Made by a program: the position numbers and the translations under genes
From: Microvirga sp. Mcv34
GTDB taxonomy: Bacteria > Pseudomonadota > Alphaproteobacteria > Rhizobiales > Beijerinckiaceae
Length of the DNA stretch: 64,000 nt
Assembly (NCBI RefSeq): GCF_024519725.1
Contig: NZ_JALJRK010000015.1
Coordinates: 32,609-96,608 of the forward strand
Reading direction: 5' to 3'
Part shown: positions 10,042 through 18,585 of the stretch, piece by piece
Numbering within the stretch: the first letter of the stretch is position 1
How the letters are laid out: every line of letters starts with the position of its first letter
Notes under the pieces: generated by a model
Told to the model about the DNA's origin: nothing
The model's database searches: none
Seen by the model: the letters and a program-made list of their open reading frames with translations, nothing else

Positions 10042-10770
10042 ATGGCACTGCATAGTGTGAACGGAGCATGCTTCGAACTCGACGGCAGAGGCCGCTTCTC
10101 CGCCATCGTTTTTCCTGTTTGTAGGAACCATGTGCTGCGTCTCGGTTTGGAAAGCCTCCTGTCCGAGACTGATTTTACCGTTTGGCATGAGAACATCGAT
10201 GGCTTCGCGTGCCTGCCCGCCGTTCAGGCTGGAGTCGCTGCGCTTTTCATCATCGATGCGAGCAGCTTCGCGAACGGAGCCATCGACCTCGTCAAGAGAT
10301 TGAAATCTCATGCTCCTGCGGCAAGGATCGTCATCGTGGCGGACACCTTCGATCCACACACCGTGAGCATGGCTTGGGATGCAGGCGTTCACGGATTCTG
10401 TCTGTCGCATCATAGGCGGGAGGTTTTCATCAGGTCACTGGAATTGGTGATGCTGGGCGAAGCTGTCCTCCCTGCAACCATTGTTCTGCCGATGGCAGGA
10501 CTGGATACTCACCATCATCGCCATGCATATACGGGTGGCGCTCAGCACGGGCATGTCGCGGCGCCACCTCTATCGCATCGAGAGGTCGAGATATTGGCCT
10601 GCCTGCGGGACGGCGCTCCCAACAAGGTCATTGCACGCAAGCTGAGCCTCTCCGAAGCGACAGTGAAGGTTCACGTCAAAACGCTTTTGAGGAAGATCGG
10701 CGTCTGCAATCGAACCCAGGCTGCCTTATGGGCGACAAGACATGCCGCGGCCGATTTGAAGTCACTATAG
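10042..10770 (+). CDS. LuxR/NarL-type regulator with degenerate receiver domain
   Basis: The 242-residue protein has an N-terminal receiver-like domain (about residues 20-150) and a C-terminal LuxR helix-turn-helix (about 176-238: LSHREVEILACLRDGAPNKV, then KLSLSEATVKVHVKTLLRKI). The beta3 Asp is present (D72, FIIDASSF), but the paired acidic residues normally after beta1 are replaced (AIVFPVCRNH) and the beta5 Lys is replaced (FCLSHH). It may therefore not be regulated by ordinary phosphorylation. No histidine kinase is adjacent. It is an orphan regulator downstream of the ECF cluster; its targets are unknown. Confidence 0.8.
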   Translation: MALHSVNGACFELDGRGRFSAIVFPVCRNHVLRLGLESLLSETDFTVWHENIDGFACLPAVQAGVAALFIIDASSFANGAIDLVKRLKSHAPAARIVIVADTFDPHTVSMAWDAGVHGFCLSHHRREVFIRSLELVMLGEAVLPATIVLPMAGLDTHHHRHAYTGGAQHGHVAAPPLSHREVEILACLRDGAPNKVIARKLSLSEATVKVHVKTLLRKIGVCNRTQAALWATRHAAADLKSL

Positions 10771-10776
10771 TCGGAG

Positions 10777-10798
10777 AGGGTCCTTCCCGTTGGACCCT
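10777..10798 (+). terminator. hairpin after LuxR-type gene
   Basis: A perfect 7-bp stem, AGGGTCC (10777-10783) with GGACCCT (10792-10798), closes an 8-base loop directly after the LuxR gene. It is followed by pyrimidine-rich sequence, with a T5 run some 25 bases further on. It may serve as a weak terminator between this gene and the convergent gntR gene. Confidence 0.45.
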
Positions 10799-10884
10799 GC
10801 TCTTCATTGCGCCCTGTCTTTTTAGCACTGGACCGAAAGCGGGTCCGCAATTCCCTCACGTGCGCATCGGGCATGCAGGATGCT

Positions 10885-11607
10885 CTAACCTCGCACGTAA
10901 CTGGGGTACTTCGCCCTGATTTCGTCAACATGCGCCAGAGTGCCGGATAGGTGATGCCGCAGGTGCTCTTGAGCGTCTTGCGCATTTCCCTCGGCAATCG
11001 CCTGGACGATCAGCCTGTGGTGCTGCACGATGTCCTGTGCCTTGCCCGGACTAGGAAGATGGAGGCGGCGCAGGCGGTCGATATGCCCGCTGCGGTTGCG
11101 CACGAGCAGCCACAGATCGTTCATGCGGGCAGCTTCATAAAGATGCTGATGGAACGCTTGGTCGGCAGCGGAAAAAGCTTCGAAATCTTCCATCTCCATG
11201 AGCGTCTGCTGTTGCGCGAGAAATCCCTGAAGTTTGGCGATGAGGCGGGGATCCGGATTGAGCGCCAGGCTTCGGACGATCTCGAGTTCCAGAGAGCGTC
11301 GTAGGAAATGTGCCTGTTGCGCCAGCGTGAGATCAATGGGGCTCACGACGGTCGCATGCTGCGGGAAGATATCGACGAGCCCATCTTCCTGCAGCCTGAG
11401 GAGGGCATCGCGAATCGGCGTCGAACTGAGGCCGAACTCCTGCTGGAGCGTGAGCCTGTTCAGGACGGTTCCCGGGGCCAGGGCAAGGGAGATGATCATC
11501 TCTCTCAACCGCTCGAAAACCTGAGGCGCCGCTTGGCGTCCACGCTCGAGGCGATCGGAGGCTATGATTGGAACGTGTGGGCTAAGGGCTCTGGAAGAAG
11601 GCGCCAT
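10885..11607 (-). CDS. GntR-family (FCD subfamily) transcriptional regulator
   Basis: The 240-residue protein starts at ATG 11607 (MAPSSRALSPHVP); the open frame extends further upstream but has no coding character there. The N-terminal winged helix (about residues 22-85) shows the GntR pattern QVFERLREMIISLALAPG, then GLSSTPIRDALLRLQEDGLV. The C-terminal FCD all-helical ligand domain (about 90-230) carries the metal/ligand His pattern (AFHQHLYEAA, HHRLIVQAIAEG, HLRHHL). It is divergent from the ABC/dehydratase/RraA genes and very probably their repressor. A 16-bp perfect palindrome between them is the likely operator. Confidence 0.88.
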   Translation of the reverse strand: MAPSSRALSPHVPIIASDRLERGRQAAPQVFERLREMIISLALAPGTVLNRLTLQQEFGLSSTPIRDALLRLQEDGLVDIFPQHATVVSPIDLTLAQQAHFLRRSLELEIVRSLALNPDPRLIAKLQGFLAQQQTLMEMEDFEAFSAADQAFHQHLYEAARMNDLWLLVRNRSGHIDRLRRLHLPSPGKAQDIVQHHRLIVQAIAEGNAQDAQEHLRHHLSGTLAHVDEIRAKYPSYVRG

Positions 11608-11661
11608 CCGAACAAACCTGAACTTTCGTCGCTCCCTTCTATACCACACTTGTAGCGAATG

Positions 11662-11677
11662 CACTAATGCATTAGTG
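11662..11677. promoter_or_regulatory. palindromic operator between gntR and ABC importer genes
   Basis: CACTAATGCATTAGTG is a perfect 16-bp palindrome. With one mismatch it extends to 22 bp (11659-11680). It lies 55 bases upstream of the GntR start and 76 bases upstream of the binding-protein ATG, where an operator for both promoters would be expected. FCD-type GntR proteins bind such short dyads. Confidence 0.7.
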
Positions 11678-11752
11678 TATGACCTATCGGCAGTAGCCGG
11701 AACGTGCCCAACAAGGCTCCCGACAAGAGGAGCATATTCTTGAGGAAACACC

Positions 11753-12772
11753 ATGAAGAAGCAGATGTGGCGCCTGTGCGCCGGTGTAGCAGCCGCCGTC
11801 GGTCTGGTTGCGATGGCCAGCTCCGCTTCGGCGCAGCAGAAGAGTGAAGTTTCCATCACCCGCCAGCCCGGCATCATCTATTTGCCGACGCATATCATCG
11901 AGAAGCAGCAACTGATCGAGAAGCATGCCGCTCAGCTCGGCCTGCCAGAGCTGAAAACCAAGTGGATCACCTTCAGTGGCGGCGGCGCACAGACCGATGC
12001 CCTGCTGTCCGGCGGCGTCGACATGGTGAATACCGGCGTCGGCAATCTGCTCCTCCTTTGGGACCGGACCAAAGGCGGGGTCAAGGGCATCGTCGCATCG
12101 TCGGCCCTGCCGTTGGCCTTCGTCACACATGATCCCAAGATCAAATCCCTGAAAGATTTCGGCCCCAGCGACAAGATCGCCGTGCCGACCGTGAAGGTCT
12201 CGACCCAGGCGATCCTTCTCCAGATGGCGAGCGCCAAGGAGTTCGGCGCGGACCAATGGTCGAAGCTCGATGCAAACACCGTTCAGCTCGGTCATCCGGA
12301 CGCGGTCGTCGCCATGAGCAATCCTCAGCACGAGGTGAAGAACCACTTCGCAGCGCCGCCCTTCCAGTACATCGAGATGAAGACCGTCCCGAACGCGCGC
12401 ATCATCCTGCAGTCGCCGGACATCATCGGAGGGCCGCTCACGCAGGGCCAGTTCTTCACGACGACGAAGTTTGCCGAGGCCAATCCCAAGATCATCGAAG
12501 CCGTTCGTGCGGCGTCGAAGGAGGCGCAGGATTTCATTCGTAAAGACACCAAGGCGGCGGTGGAGATCTATAAGGAAATCACCGGCGACAAGACCAGTTC
12601 AGACGATCTGCTCGCATGGCTCAAGGAGCCAGGCATGATGGAATGGAACCTCGAGCCGCAGGGCACGATGAAATTTGCCGAGCACCTCTACAAGATCGGT
12701 ACGCTCAAGACCCAGCCCAAATCCTGGAAGGATTTCTACCTGCCGATCGCGCACGATCTCAACGGCAGCTGA
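11753..12772 (+). CDS. ABC transporter periplasmic substrate-binding protein (NitT/TauT type)
   Basis: The protein has 339 residues and a classic signal peptide (MKKQMWRLCAGVAAAVGLVA, cleavage near ASA-QQ). The mature part resembles nitrate/sulfonate/taurine-class (SsuA/TauA/THI5-like) binding proteins in layout: an early YLPTHIIEKQQLIEKHAAQL helix, then SGGGAQTDALLSGGVDMVNT. It delivers a small solute to the ATPase/permease pair that follows. The ligand is not evident; the downstream dehydratase and RraA-like genes hint at a hydroxylated carboxylic acid. A 10-bp hairpin after the stop may raise its level relative to the other transport genes. Confidence 0.85.
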   Translation: MKKQMWRLCAGVAAAVGLVAMASSASAQQKSEVSITRQPGIIYLPTHIIEKQQLIEKHAAQLGLPELKTKWITFSGGGAQTDALLSGGVDMVNTGVGNLLLLWDRTKGGVKGIVASSALPLAFVTHDPKIKSLKDFGPSDKIAVPTVKVSTQAILLQMASAKEFGADQWSKLDANTVQLGHPDAVVAMSNPQHEVKNHFAAPPFQYIEMKTVPNARIILQSPDIIGGPLTQGQFFTTTKFAEANPKIIEAVRAASKEAQDFIRKDTKAAVEIYKEITGDKTSSDDLLAWLKEPGMMEWNLEPQGTMKFAEHLYKIGTLKTQPKSWKDFYLPIAHDLNGS

Positions 12773-12783
12773 CGAAACGAGCC

Positions 12784-12812
12784 TGTGCGCCCCGCAAGGG
12801 GAGGGGCGCACA
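12784..12812 (+). terminator. intercistronic hairpin after binding-protein gene
   Basis: TGTGCGCCCC (12784-12793) pairs perfectly with GGGGCGCACA (12803-12812) around a 9-base loop, 11 bases after the binding-protein stop and 27 bases before the ATPase start. There is no clean T-tract. Such hairpins in ABC importer operons commonly stabilise the upstream mRNA and partly attenuate readthrough. Confidence 0.6.
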
Positions 12813-12839
12813 TCCATTCTTCTTTTCAGGTATCGATGC

Positions 12840-13601
12840 ATGTCCGCTCTTCTCGATGTCAGTGGCGTGACGCTGCGCTACAAGACGCCCAGCGTCCTCG
12901 TGACGGCGACCGACAGGGTCAGCTTCCAGGTCAATCAATCCGATCGTTTCGTTCTGCTCGGGCCGTCCGGATGCGGCAAGTCCACGCTTCTCAAGGCGGT
13001 CGGCGGCTATATGAGCCCGAGTGAAGGCAAGATCCGGATCAAGGGCCGTGAGGTTACGGAGCCTGGAGCCGATCGCATGATGGTCTTTCAGGAGTTCGAT
13101 CAGCTGCTCCCGTGGAAGACGGTTCTGGAGAATGTCATGTTCCCCTTGCTCGTGGCGCGCAAGCTTCCGCGCAAGGAGGCCGAGGACCGGGCGCGCGCCT
13201 ATATCGAGAAGGTCAATCTGACCCGTGCGATCGAATCGTATCCGCACACCCTGTCCGGCGGCATGAAGCAACGCGTCGCCATTGCCCGTGGCATGGCGAT
13301 GGAACCCGACATCCTGCTCATGGACGAGCCCTTCGCCGCCCTTGATGCGCTCACGCGGAGAACCTGCCAGGATGAGCTTCTTCAGCTTTGGGAGGACACG
13401 AAGTTCACCGTGATGTTCGTCACCCATTCCATTGCGGAGGCCATCAAGATCGGCAACCGAATCCTGCTGCTGTCTCCTCACCCGGGGCGCGTGAAGGCTG
13501 AAGTGAACGACGTGGACCGCGTCTCTCCGACCGATGGCAGTGCCGGACAACTTGAAAAGCATATCCACGATCTTCTCTTCGCGGACGAAGCCGTACATTA
13601 G
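12840..13601 (+). CDS. ABC transporter ATP-binding protein (NitT/TauT type)
   Basis: The 253-residue ATPase starts at ATG 12840 (MSALLDVSGVTLRYKT). It contains Walker A GPSGCGKST, the Q-loop VFQEFDQLLPW, the ABC signature LSGGMKQR, Walker B LLMDEPF and the switch FVTHSIAEA. It energises import of the solute bound by the product of the preceding gene. Length and the closely following permease fit the SsuB/TauB class. The permease begins two bases after this stop. Confidence 0.9.
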   Translation: MSALLDVSGVTLRYKTPSVLVTATDRVSFQVNQSDRFVLLGPSGCGKSTLLKAVGGYMSPSEGKIRIKGREVTEPGADRMMVFQEFDQLLPWKTVLENVMFPLLVARKLPRKEAEDRARAYIEKVNLTRAIESYPHTLSGGMKQRVAIARGMAMEPDILLMDEPFAALDALTRRTCQDELLQLWEDTKFTVMFVTHSIAEAIKIGNRILLLSPHPGRVKAEVNDVDRVSPTDGSAGQLEKHIHDLLFADEAVH

Positions 13602-13603
13602 GG

Positions 13604-14476
13604 ATGGCGCTCATGAGCAATGCACAGATCGTAATGCGCGCCGATACGGGAGCGGCGCGGCCTCATACGGGCGAGGTCGAGCGCAAGCTCGGCGCCCTCG
13701 AGCTGGCTTGGGGGAATGGATTCGTCCGCAAGACGGTCATCATCATCTTCCTCGGCATCGTCTGGGAGGCATATGGCCGGTATCTCGATAACCCGCTTCT
13801 CTTTCCGACGCTCAGCGATACCCTCGTCACCCTGGCGGACCGGGTCGCCGATGGAACGCTTCCGCTTCGGGCGTGGACATCGCTCAAAGTGCTCCTCATG
13901 GGCTATGTATCGGGCGTCGTGATCGCGGCCGTCCTGACCATTCTTGCCATCAATACCCGCATCGGAACGGATTTCCTGGAAACGATGACGGCGATGTTCA
14001 ACCCGCTGCCCGCCATCGCCTTGCTGCCGCTGGCGCTAATCTGGTTCGGGCTCGGGAATGGCAGCCTCGTCTTCATCCTCATCCACTCGGTCCTGTGGGC
14101 CGTGGCCCTCAACACCCATTCGGGTTTCCTCGGTGTGTCGCAGACATTGCGCATGGTCGGGCGGAACTATGGCCTGAAGGGGTTGTCCTATGTCTTCAAG
14201 ATTCTCGTTCCCGCCGCTTTCCCATCGATCCTGACCGGCTTGAAGATCGGCTGGGCCTTCGCCTGGCGCACGCTGATCGCGGCGGAACTCGTCTTCGGCG
14301 TCTCCTCGGGGCAGGGAGGATTGGGCTGGTTCATCTTCGAGAACCGCAACCTGCTCGACATTCCATCCGTCTTCGCAGGACTTCTGACCGTCATCATCAT
14401 CGGTCTTACGGTCGAGAACCTGATCTTCAGAACGATCGAGCGCAGGACCATTCGGAAGTGGGGCCTCCAGAACTGA
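13604..14476 (+). CDS. ABC transporter permease (NitT/TauT type)
   Basis: The 290-residue integral membrane protein has about six hydrophobic helices (first at about residues 43-58, VIIIFLGIVWEAYG; last at about 255-275, VFAGLLTVIIIGLTVENLIF). The cytoplasmic coupling loop resembles the EAA motif (GRNYGLKGLSYVFKILVPAAFPSILTGLKIG). It forms the transmembrane channel with the ATPase. ATG 13613 is an alternative start with AGGGATGG just upstream; the two differ by three residues. The dehydratase gene follows after 37 bases. Confidence 0.88.
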   Translation: MALMSNAQIVMRADTGAARPHTGEVERKLGALELAWGNGFVRKTVIIIFLGIVWEAYGRYLDNPLLFPTLSDTLVTLADRVADGTLPLRAWTSLKVLLMGYVSGVVIAAVLTILAINTRIGTDFLETMTAMFNPLPAIALLPLALIWFGLGNGSLVFILIHSVLWAVALNTHSGFLGVSQTLRMVGRNYGLKGLSYVFKILVPAAFPSILTGLKIGWAFAWRTLIAAELVFGVSSGQGGLGWFIFENRNLLDIPSVFAGLLTVIIIGLTVENLIFRTIERRTIRKWGLQN

Positions 14477-14513
14477 GCCGTCGCTCGAAGCCCTCCATGT
14501 TCCATCTCATTCA

Positions 14514-16265
14514 ATGAGTATCGACACCATGACCGATAGAAAGACGCCTGAGGCTCTCAGGAGTGCGCGCTGGTTCGCGCCCGATGACCTGCGGGGTTTC
14601 GGGCATCGCTCCCGCATGATGCAGATGGGCTATGCTCCCGAGGATTGGGTCGGACGCCCTGTCATCGCCATCCTCAACACCTGGTCCGACATCAATCCGT
14701 GCCACGCTCACTTCAAGCTGCGCGTCGATGACGTGAAGAGGGGAGTGCTTCAGGCCGGCGGCTTTCCGGTCGAGCTTCCGGGAATTTCTCTGGCCGAACA
14801 ATATGTCAAGCCGACGACCATGCTCTATCGGAACATGCTGGCGATGGATGTGGAGGAGCTGCTGCGCTCACATCCGGTCGATGGCGTCGTCCTGATGGGC
14901 GGCTGTGACAAGACAACGCCGGCGCTGCTCCTGGGGGCCACGAGTGCGGGGCTGCCGGCCATCTACCTGCCTGCCGGGCCGATGCTGCGCGGCAACTGGA
15001 AGGGCAAGATCCTGGGATCCGGATCGGATGCCTGGAAGTATTGGGACGAGCGCCGCGCCGGGACCATTACGGATGCGGACTGGCTCAATATGGAAGCGGG
15101 GATCGCCCGAAGTCATGGCACCTGCATGACGATGGGCACGGCTTCCACGATGACGGCGATCGCCGAGGCGATCGGCATGACCTTGCCGGGAGCCTCGTCG
15201 ATCCCGGCGCCCGATGCCAACCATGTCCGCATGAGCGCCGAGTGCGGACGGCGCATCGTGGAGATGGTATGGGAGGACCTGACGCCGAGTCGGATCCAGA
15301 CGCGCGAAGCCTTCCTGAATGGCATTGCCGTTGCCATGGCGATGGGTTGCTCGACCAACGCCATCATTCACCTGATCGCGCAGGCGCGCCGGGCCGGACA
15401 GGAGATCGGCCTCGACGATTTCGAGGCGGCAAGCCGCAATGTGCCCGTCATTGCCAATGTGCGGCCGAGCGGCGACAAGTACCTCATGGAGGATTTTTAC
15501 TATGCCGGCGGCTTGCCGGCCTTGATGACGCGGATCAAGGATCATCTTCACCTTGACGCTCCGACCGTGACCGGTCGGACCCTGGGCGAGAACATCGCCG
15601 GGGCGGAGGTGTTCAACGATGATGTGATCCGCGGCATCGAGAACCCGATCTATGCCGAAGGTGCGCTGGCGGTCCTGAAAGGGAACCTTGCCCCGGATGG
15701 CTGCGTGATCAAGCCGAGCGCGTGCGACCCGCGTTATCTGAAGCACACGGGTCCGGCCCTCGTCTTCGACGATTACCCGTCCATGAAGGCTGCCATCGAC
15801 GATGAGAACCTGGATGTCACCGCCGATCACATCCTGATCCTGCGCAATGCCGGCCCGCAGGGCGGGCCGGGCATGCCCGAATGGGGCATGTTGCCGATCC
15901 CGAGAAAGCTGGTGAAGCAGGGCGTGCGCGATATGCTGCGCCTGTCGGATGCCCGCATGAGTGGGACGAGCTATGGCGCCTGCATTCTTCATGTCTCGCC
16001 GGAGGCCTATATCGGAGGCCCGCTGGCTCTGGTGACGACCGGTGACATGATCTCGGTGGATGTGGCGGCGCGAACCATCAGCCTCGATGTCTCAGATGAA
16101 GAGCTGGAGCGCCGCCGTACCGACTGGATCAGTCCGGAACCGCGGTTCGGGCGCGGCTATGGCTGGATGTTTACGCGGCACATCAAGCAGGCCCACGAAG
16201 GCTGCGACTTCGACTTCCTGGAAACGAGTTTCGGTGCGCCCACCGGCGAACCCGCCATCTACTGA
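14514..16265 (+). CDS. IlvD/EDD-family sugar-acid dehydratase (L-arabonate dehydratase-like)
   Basis: The 583-residue protein belongs to the iron-sulfur dihydroxyacid/6-phosphogluconate dehydratase superfamily. The three cluster ligands are visible: C63 (NTWSDINPCHAHF), C131 (MGGCDKTTPA) and C204 (SHGTCMTMGTAST). K133 beside C131 is the usual metal-binding carbamylated lysine. Length and the long C-terminal section (RYGWMFTRHIKQAHEGCDFDF-like end) fit the sugar-acid dehydratases (arabonate, xylonate, related) better than biosynthetic IlvD. The context of an ABC importer, GntR regulator and RraA-like gene supports a catabolic role on an imported hydroxy acid. ATG 14529 is an alternative start. 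Confidence 0.85.
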   Translation: MSIDTMTDRKTPEALRSARWFAPDDLRGFGHRSRMMQMGYAPEDWVGRPVIAILNTWSDINPCHAHFKLRVDDVKRGVLQAGGFPVELPGISLAEQYVKPTTMLYRNMLAMDVEELLRSHPVDGVVLMGGCDKTTPALLLGATSAGLPAIYLPAGPMLRGNWKGKILGSGSDAWKYWDERRAGTITDADWLNMEAGIARSHGTCMTMGTASTMTAIAEAIGMTLPGASSIPAPDANHVRMSAECGRRIVEMVWEDLTPSRIQTREAFLNGIAVAMAMGCSTNAIIHLIAQARRAGQEIGLDDFEAASRNVPVIANVRPSGDKYLMEDFYYAGGLPALMTRIKDHLHLDAPTVTGRTLGENIAGAEVFNDDVIRGIENPIYAEGALAVLKGNLAPDGCVIKPSACDPRYLKHTGPALVFDDYPSMKAAIDDENLDVTADHILILRNAGPQGGPGMPEWGMLPIPRKLVKQGVRDMLRLSDARMSGTSYGACILHVSPEAYIGGPLALVTTGDMISVDVAARTISLDVSDEELERRRTDWISPEPRFGRGYGWMFTRHIKQAHEGCDFDFLETSFGAPTGEPAIY

Positions 16266-16280
16266 CATATGGAGAGGATC

Positions 16281-17000
16281 ATGACCACGCTGAAACCGGA
16301 GACCCGCGAGAAGCTCAGGGCCGTCAGCACCGCAACGCTATGTACCGCACTTTACAAGCGTGGCCTGCGCAACCAGTTCATCCAGGATGTCCGCCCGCTC
16401 AACCCTGACCTGGGAAACATGGTGGGTGAGGCCTTCACCCTTCGCTACATTCCCGCCCGCGAAGACCTGAACCCGATCAGCGTGTTCCAGGATCGCTCCC
16501 ACCCCCAGCGCAAGGCTGTGGAGGAGTGCCCGCCGGGTGCAGTCATGGTGATCGACAGCCGCAAGGATGCACGTGCGGCTTCGGCAGGCGGGATCCTGGT
16601 ATCGCGCCTGATGAAGAGGGGCGTCGCCGGCGTCGTGACCGATGGCGGCTTCCGGGATTCGCCCGAAATCGCACGGCTCGACATCCCGGCCTATCACAAC
16701 CGTCCCTCCGCTCCGACCAATCTCACGCACCATCAGGCGCTCGACATCAACGTTCCGATCGGCTGCGGTGATGTGCCGGTGTGGCCCGGTGACGTGGTCG
16801 TCGGTGATGGCGAAGGTGTTGTCGTCATTCCGGCTCATCTGGCGGATGAGATCGCCGGCGAGGCGGTGGAGATGACCGCGTTCGAGGATTTCGTGCAGGA
16901 AGAAGTCATGAAGGGCCGCTCCATCCTGGGCCTCTATCCGCCAACGGACGAACGGACCCACGCCGACTTTGCGGCTTGGCGCAGGGAAAGGGGACGATAG
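16281..17000 (+). CDS. RraA-family protein (possible HMG/CHA-type aldolase)
   Basis: The protein has 239 residues from ATG 16281, which has GGAGAGG four bases before it; the frame is open from 16269. It has the RraA/dimethylmenaquinone methyltransferase-like fold pattern: STATLCTALYKRG near the N-terminus, SAGGILVSRLMKRGVAGVVT with DGGFRDSPEI (the conserved G-R-D metal/substrate site), and VHPGD-like PVWPGDVVVGDGEGVVVIP. Despite the family name, many members are 4-hydroxy-4-methyl-2-oxoglutarate or related aldolases or sugar-acid enzymes. Operon position after the dehydratase favours a catabolic lyase role over RNase E regulation. Confidence 0.8.
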   Translation: MTTLKPETREKLRAVSTATLCTALYKRGLRNQFIQDVRPLNPDLGNMVGEAFTLRYIPAREDLNPISVFQDRSHPQRKAVEECPPGAVMVIDSRKDARAASAGGILVSRLMKRGVAGVVTDGGFRDSPEIARLDIPAYHNRPSAPTNLTHHQALDINVPIGCGDVPVWPGDVVVGDGEGVVVIPAHLADEIAGEAVEMTAFEDFVQEEVMKGRSILGLYPPTDERTHADFAAWRRERGR

Positions 17001-17012
17001 ACAATCGCCCCT

Positions 17013-17042
17013 CGATGCGGAGGCCTTTTCAAGGCCGCATCG
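17013..17042. terminator. hairpin terminator between convergent genes
   Basis: CGATGCGG (17013-17020) pairs with CCGCATCG (17035-17042). Inside, GGCCTT pairs with AAGGCC as an alternative or continuing stem around a TTC loop. It fills the 42-base gap between the RraA-like gene and the convergent response regulator gene and could serve both directions. Confidence 0.6.
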
Positions 17043-17708
17043 TCAAGACGCGAGTACCCTTTGCGGAAGGTGGTTGGAGGCCAGAAGAGCCGCCTCCACC
17101 CGATTGCGAACGCGCAGTTTCTGCAGAATGTTGGTCAGGTGGTGCTTGATCGTCTTCTCGCTCAGTTCAAGCGTGTTGCCGATCTCCTTGTTGCTGCGTC
17201 CCTGAACCAGGATCGACAGGATCTGCTGCTCGCGCGGAGTCAGAGGGGGAAGCGTGCCCGAGCCCTTCGTCTCGCCGACGCCGCACGGGCCCGATGCCAT
17301 GAGAAGTTTTGCGGCAAGGCTGGGGGAGATGAAATTCTGCCCCTGACGCAGCACCCGTACCGTCTGGACCAGCTCTTTCCCGCATGTGCCCTTCAGCAGG
17401 TAGCCGAGGACCCCACGCTTCAAGGCGCTGTAGACCTGCTCTTCGTCCGCCGCATCGGCGAGGACGACGATGCGAATGGCGGGATGGTGCTGGAGGATCG
17501 ATTCCACCGCCCCCATGCTGCGATCCAGGACGCCGGCATCGAGGACGATCACGTCGGGGGCGTCTCTCTGGGCGATATCGATCGCATCCCAGACCGATGC
17601 TCCCTGGGCTACAACCTTGATGTCCGGTTGCGCGTTCAGGGCGAGGGTCACTCCGTCCCGGAAGAGCGGATGTCTGTCGATAACGCCGACGCGAACCTGT
17701 TCCGTCAT
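17043..17708 (-). CDS. NarL/FixJ-type response regulator
   Basis: The 221-residue protein has a receiver domain (about residues 5-120) with phospho-acceptor D57 (DVIVLDAGV), the beta5 Lys in GYLLKGTCG, and a LuxR helix-turn-helix (about 155-215: LTPREQQILSILVQGRSNKE, then LELSEKTIKHHLTNILQKLRV). The first acidic pair is reduced to D11-R12, with Arg where the neighbour at 17929 has Asp. It is clearly a paralogue of that neighbour (RVRNRVEAALLASN versus QVRNRVEAAMLASE). It probably works with the histidine kinase at 18575-20002, either as a second output or a competing phosphate sink. Confidence 0.87.
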   Translation of the reverse strand: MTEQVRVGVIDRHPLFRDGVTLALNAQPDIKVVAQGASVWDAIDIAQRDAPDVIVLDAGVLDRSMGAVESILQHHPAIRIVVLADAADEEQVYSALKRGVLGYLLKGTCGKELVQTVRVLRQGQNFISPSLAAKLLMASGPCGVGETKGSGTLPPLTPREQQILSILVQGRSNKEIGNTLELSEKTIKHHLTNILQKLRVRNRVEAALLASNHLPQRVLAS

Positions 17709-17928
17709 TGGAGCCCCCCAGTTCCAATATGGTGTGCTGCCAAAAACTCAGCAGCCAACTCTCATGTGATCAATGGTGCCCTCATCGAGCCCCGTCATGC
17801 TCTCAGAATATGGACCCACGGTTGCATCCAGCAATATCTATGAAGTGACAAGATATGGCCCTGTAATCCCCTTACGTGTTATCTCCGAAGGGGTACAAGC
17901 CAGATGACGGGACGCGGCGCCCTGGTGC

Positions 17929-18585
17929 TTATCGTTTTTCGGAGATGCGTTCCGAGGCCAACATGGCCGCTTCCACGCGATTGCGGACCTGCAGCTTATC
18001 CATTACGGACGTGACGTACCCCTTGACGGTCTTCTCTGTCAGCCCGAGCTGATCACCGATCAATCGGTTGCTGAGGCCTTGAAGAATGAGCATCAGGATC
18101 TGCTCTTCACGGTCGGAAAGTTCGGGAAACCGCCGTATCGTATCTGGAGAAGGGCTTTCTCCGGCGCCCCTCGACATGATGAGTTGGGCTGCGAAGCTCG
18201 GCGAGACGTAGTTCTGGCCCCGATAAATCAACCTGACCGCATTCACCAGCTCCGAGCTTCCCGTGCCTTTCAGGAGGTATCCTTTGGCTCCTTTCCTCAA
18301 GGCACTCCGCACTTCATCCTCATCATCGACGACGGTCAGCATCAGGGTCCGGGTCGTCGGACAGCGCTGCGCGATCTTCGACACCGCATTGATGCCCCCA
18401 CCCGGCATGTTCATATCCAGAAGAAGAACGTCCGGAGAATGGTCCTGGGCAATCTGAAGTGCATCCTGGGCACTCTCCCCCTGTCCCACGACCTCGATGT
18501 CAGGCTCCGATTCCAAGGCGAACACGACCCCATCCCTGTAAAGAGGATGGTCGTCGACAACTCCAACGCGAATTCTAGGCTGCAT
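17929..18585 (-). CDS. NarL/FixJ-type response regulator, partner of adjacent histidine kinase
   Basis: The 218-residue protein starts at ATG 18585, which has GGAG six bases before it; an in-frame ATG at 18591 is possible but has no spacing from that site. The receiver shows D11-D12, phospho-acceptor D57 (DVLLLDMNMPGGG) and Lys in GYLLKGTGS. The LuxR helix-turn-helix is ELSDREEQILMLILQGLSNR, then LGLTEKTVKGYVTSVMDKL. The start overlaps the kinase stop by 11 bases, so the two form a translationally coupled two-component pair. Divergence from the RTX peroxidase gene makes that gene the prime candidate target. Confidence 0.9.
   Translation of the reverse strand: MQPRIRVGVVDDHPLYRDGVVFALESEPDIEVVGQGESAQDALQIAQDHSPDVLLLDMNMPGGGINAVSKIAQRCPTTRTLMLTVVDDEDEVRSALRKGAKGYLLKGTGSSELVNAVRLIYRGQNYVSPSFAAQLIMSRGAGESPSPDTIRRFPELSDREEQILMLILQGLSNRLIGDQLGLTEKTVKGYVTSVMDKLQVRNRVEAAMLASERISEKR

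Noticed and set aside
17868..17893. CCCCTT/AAGGGG dyad downstream of the response regulator gene
   Set aside because: Only six bases per arm with a 14-base loop and no T-tract; not strong enough to annotate.
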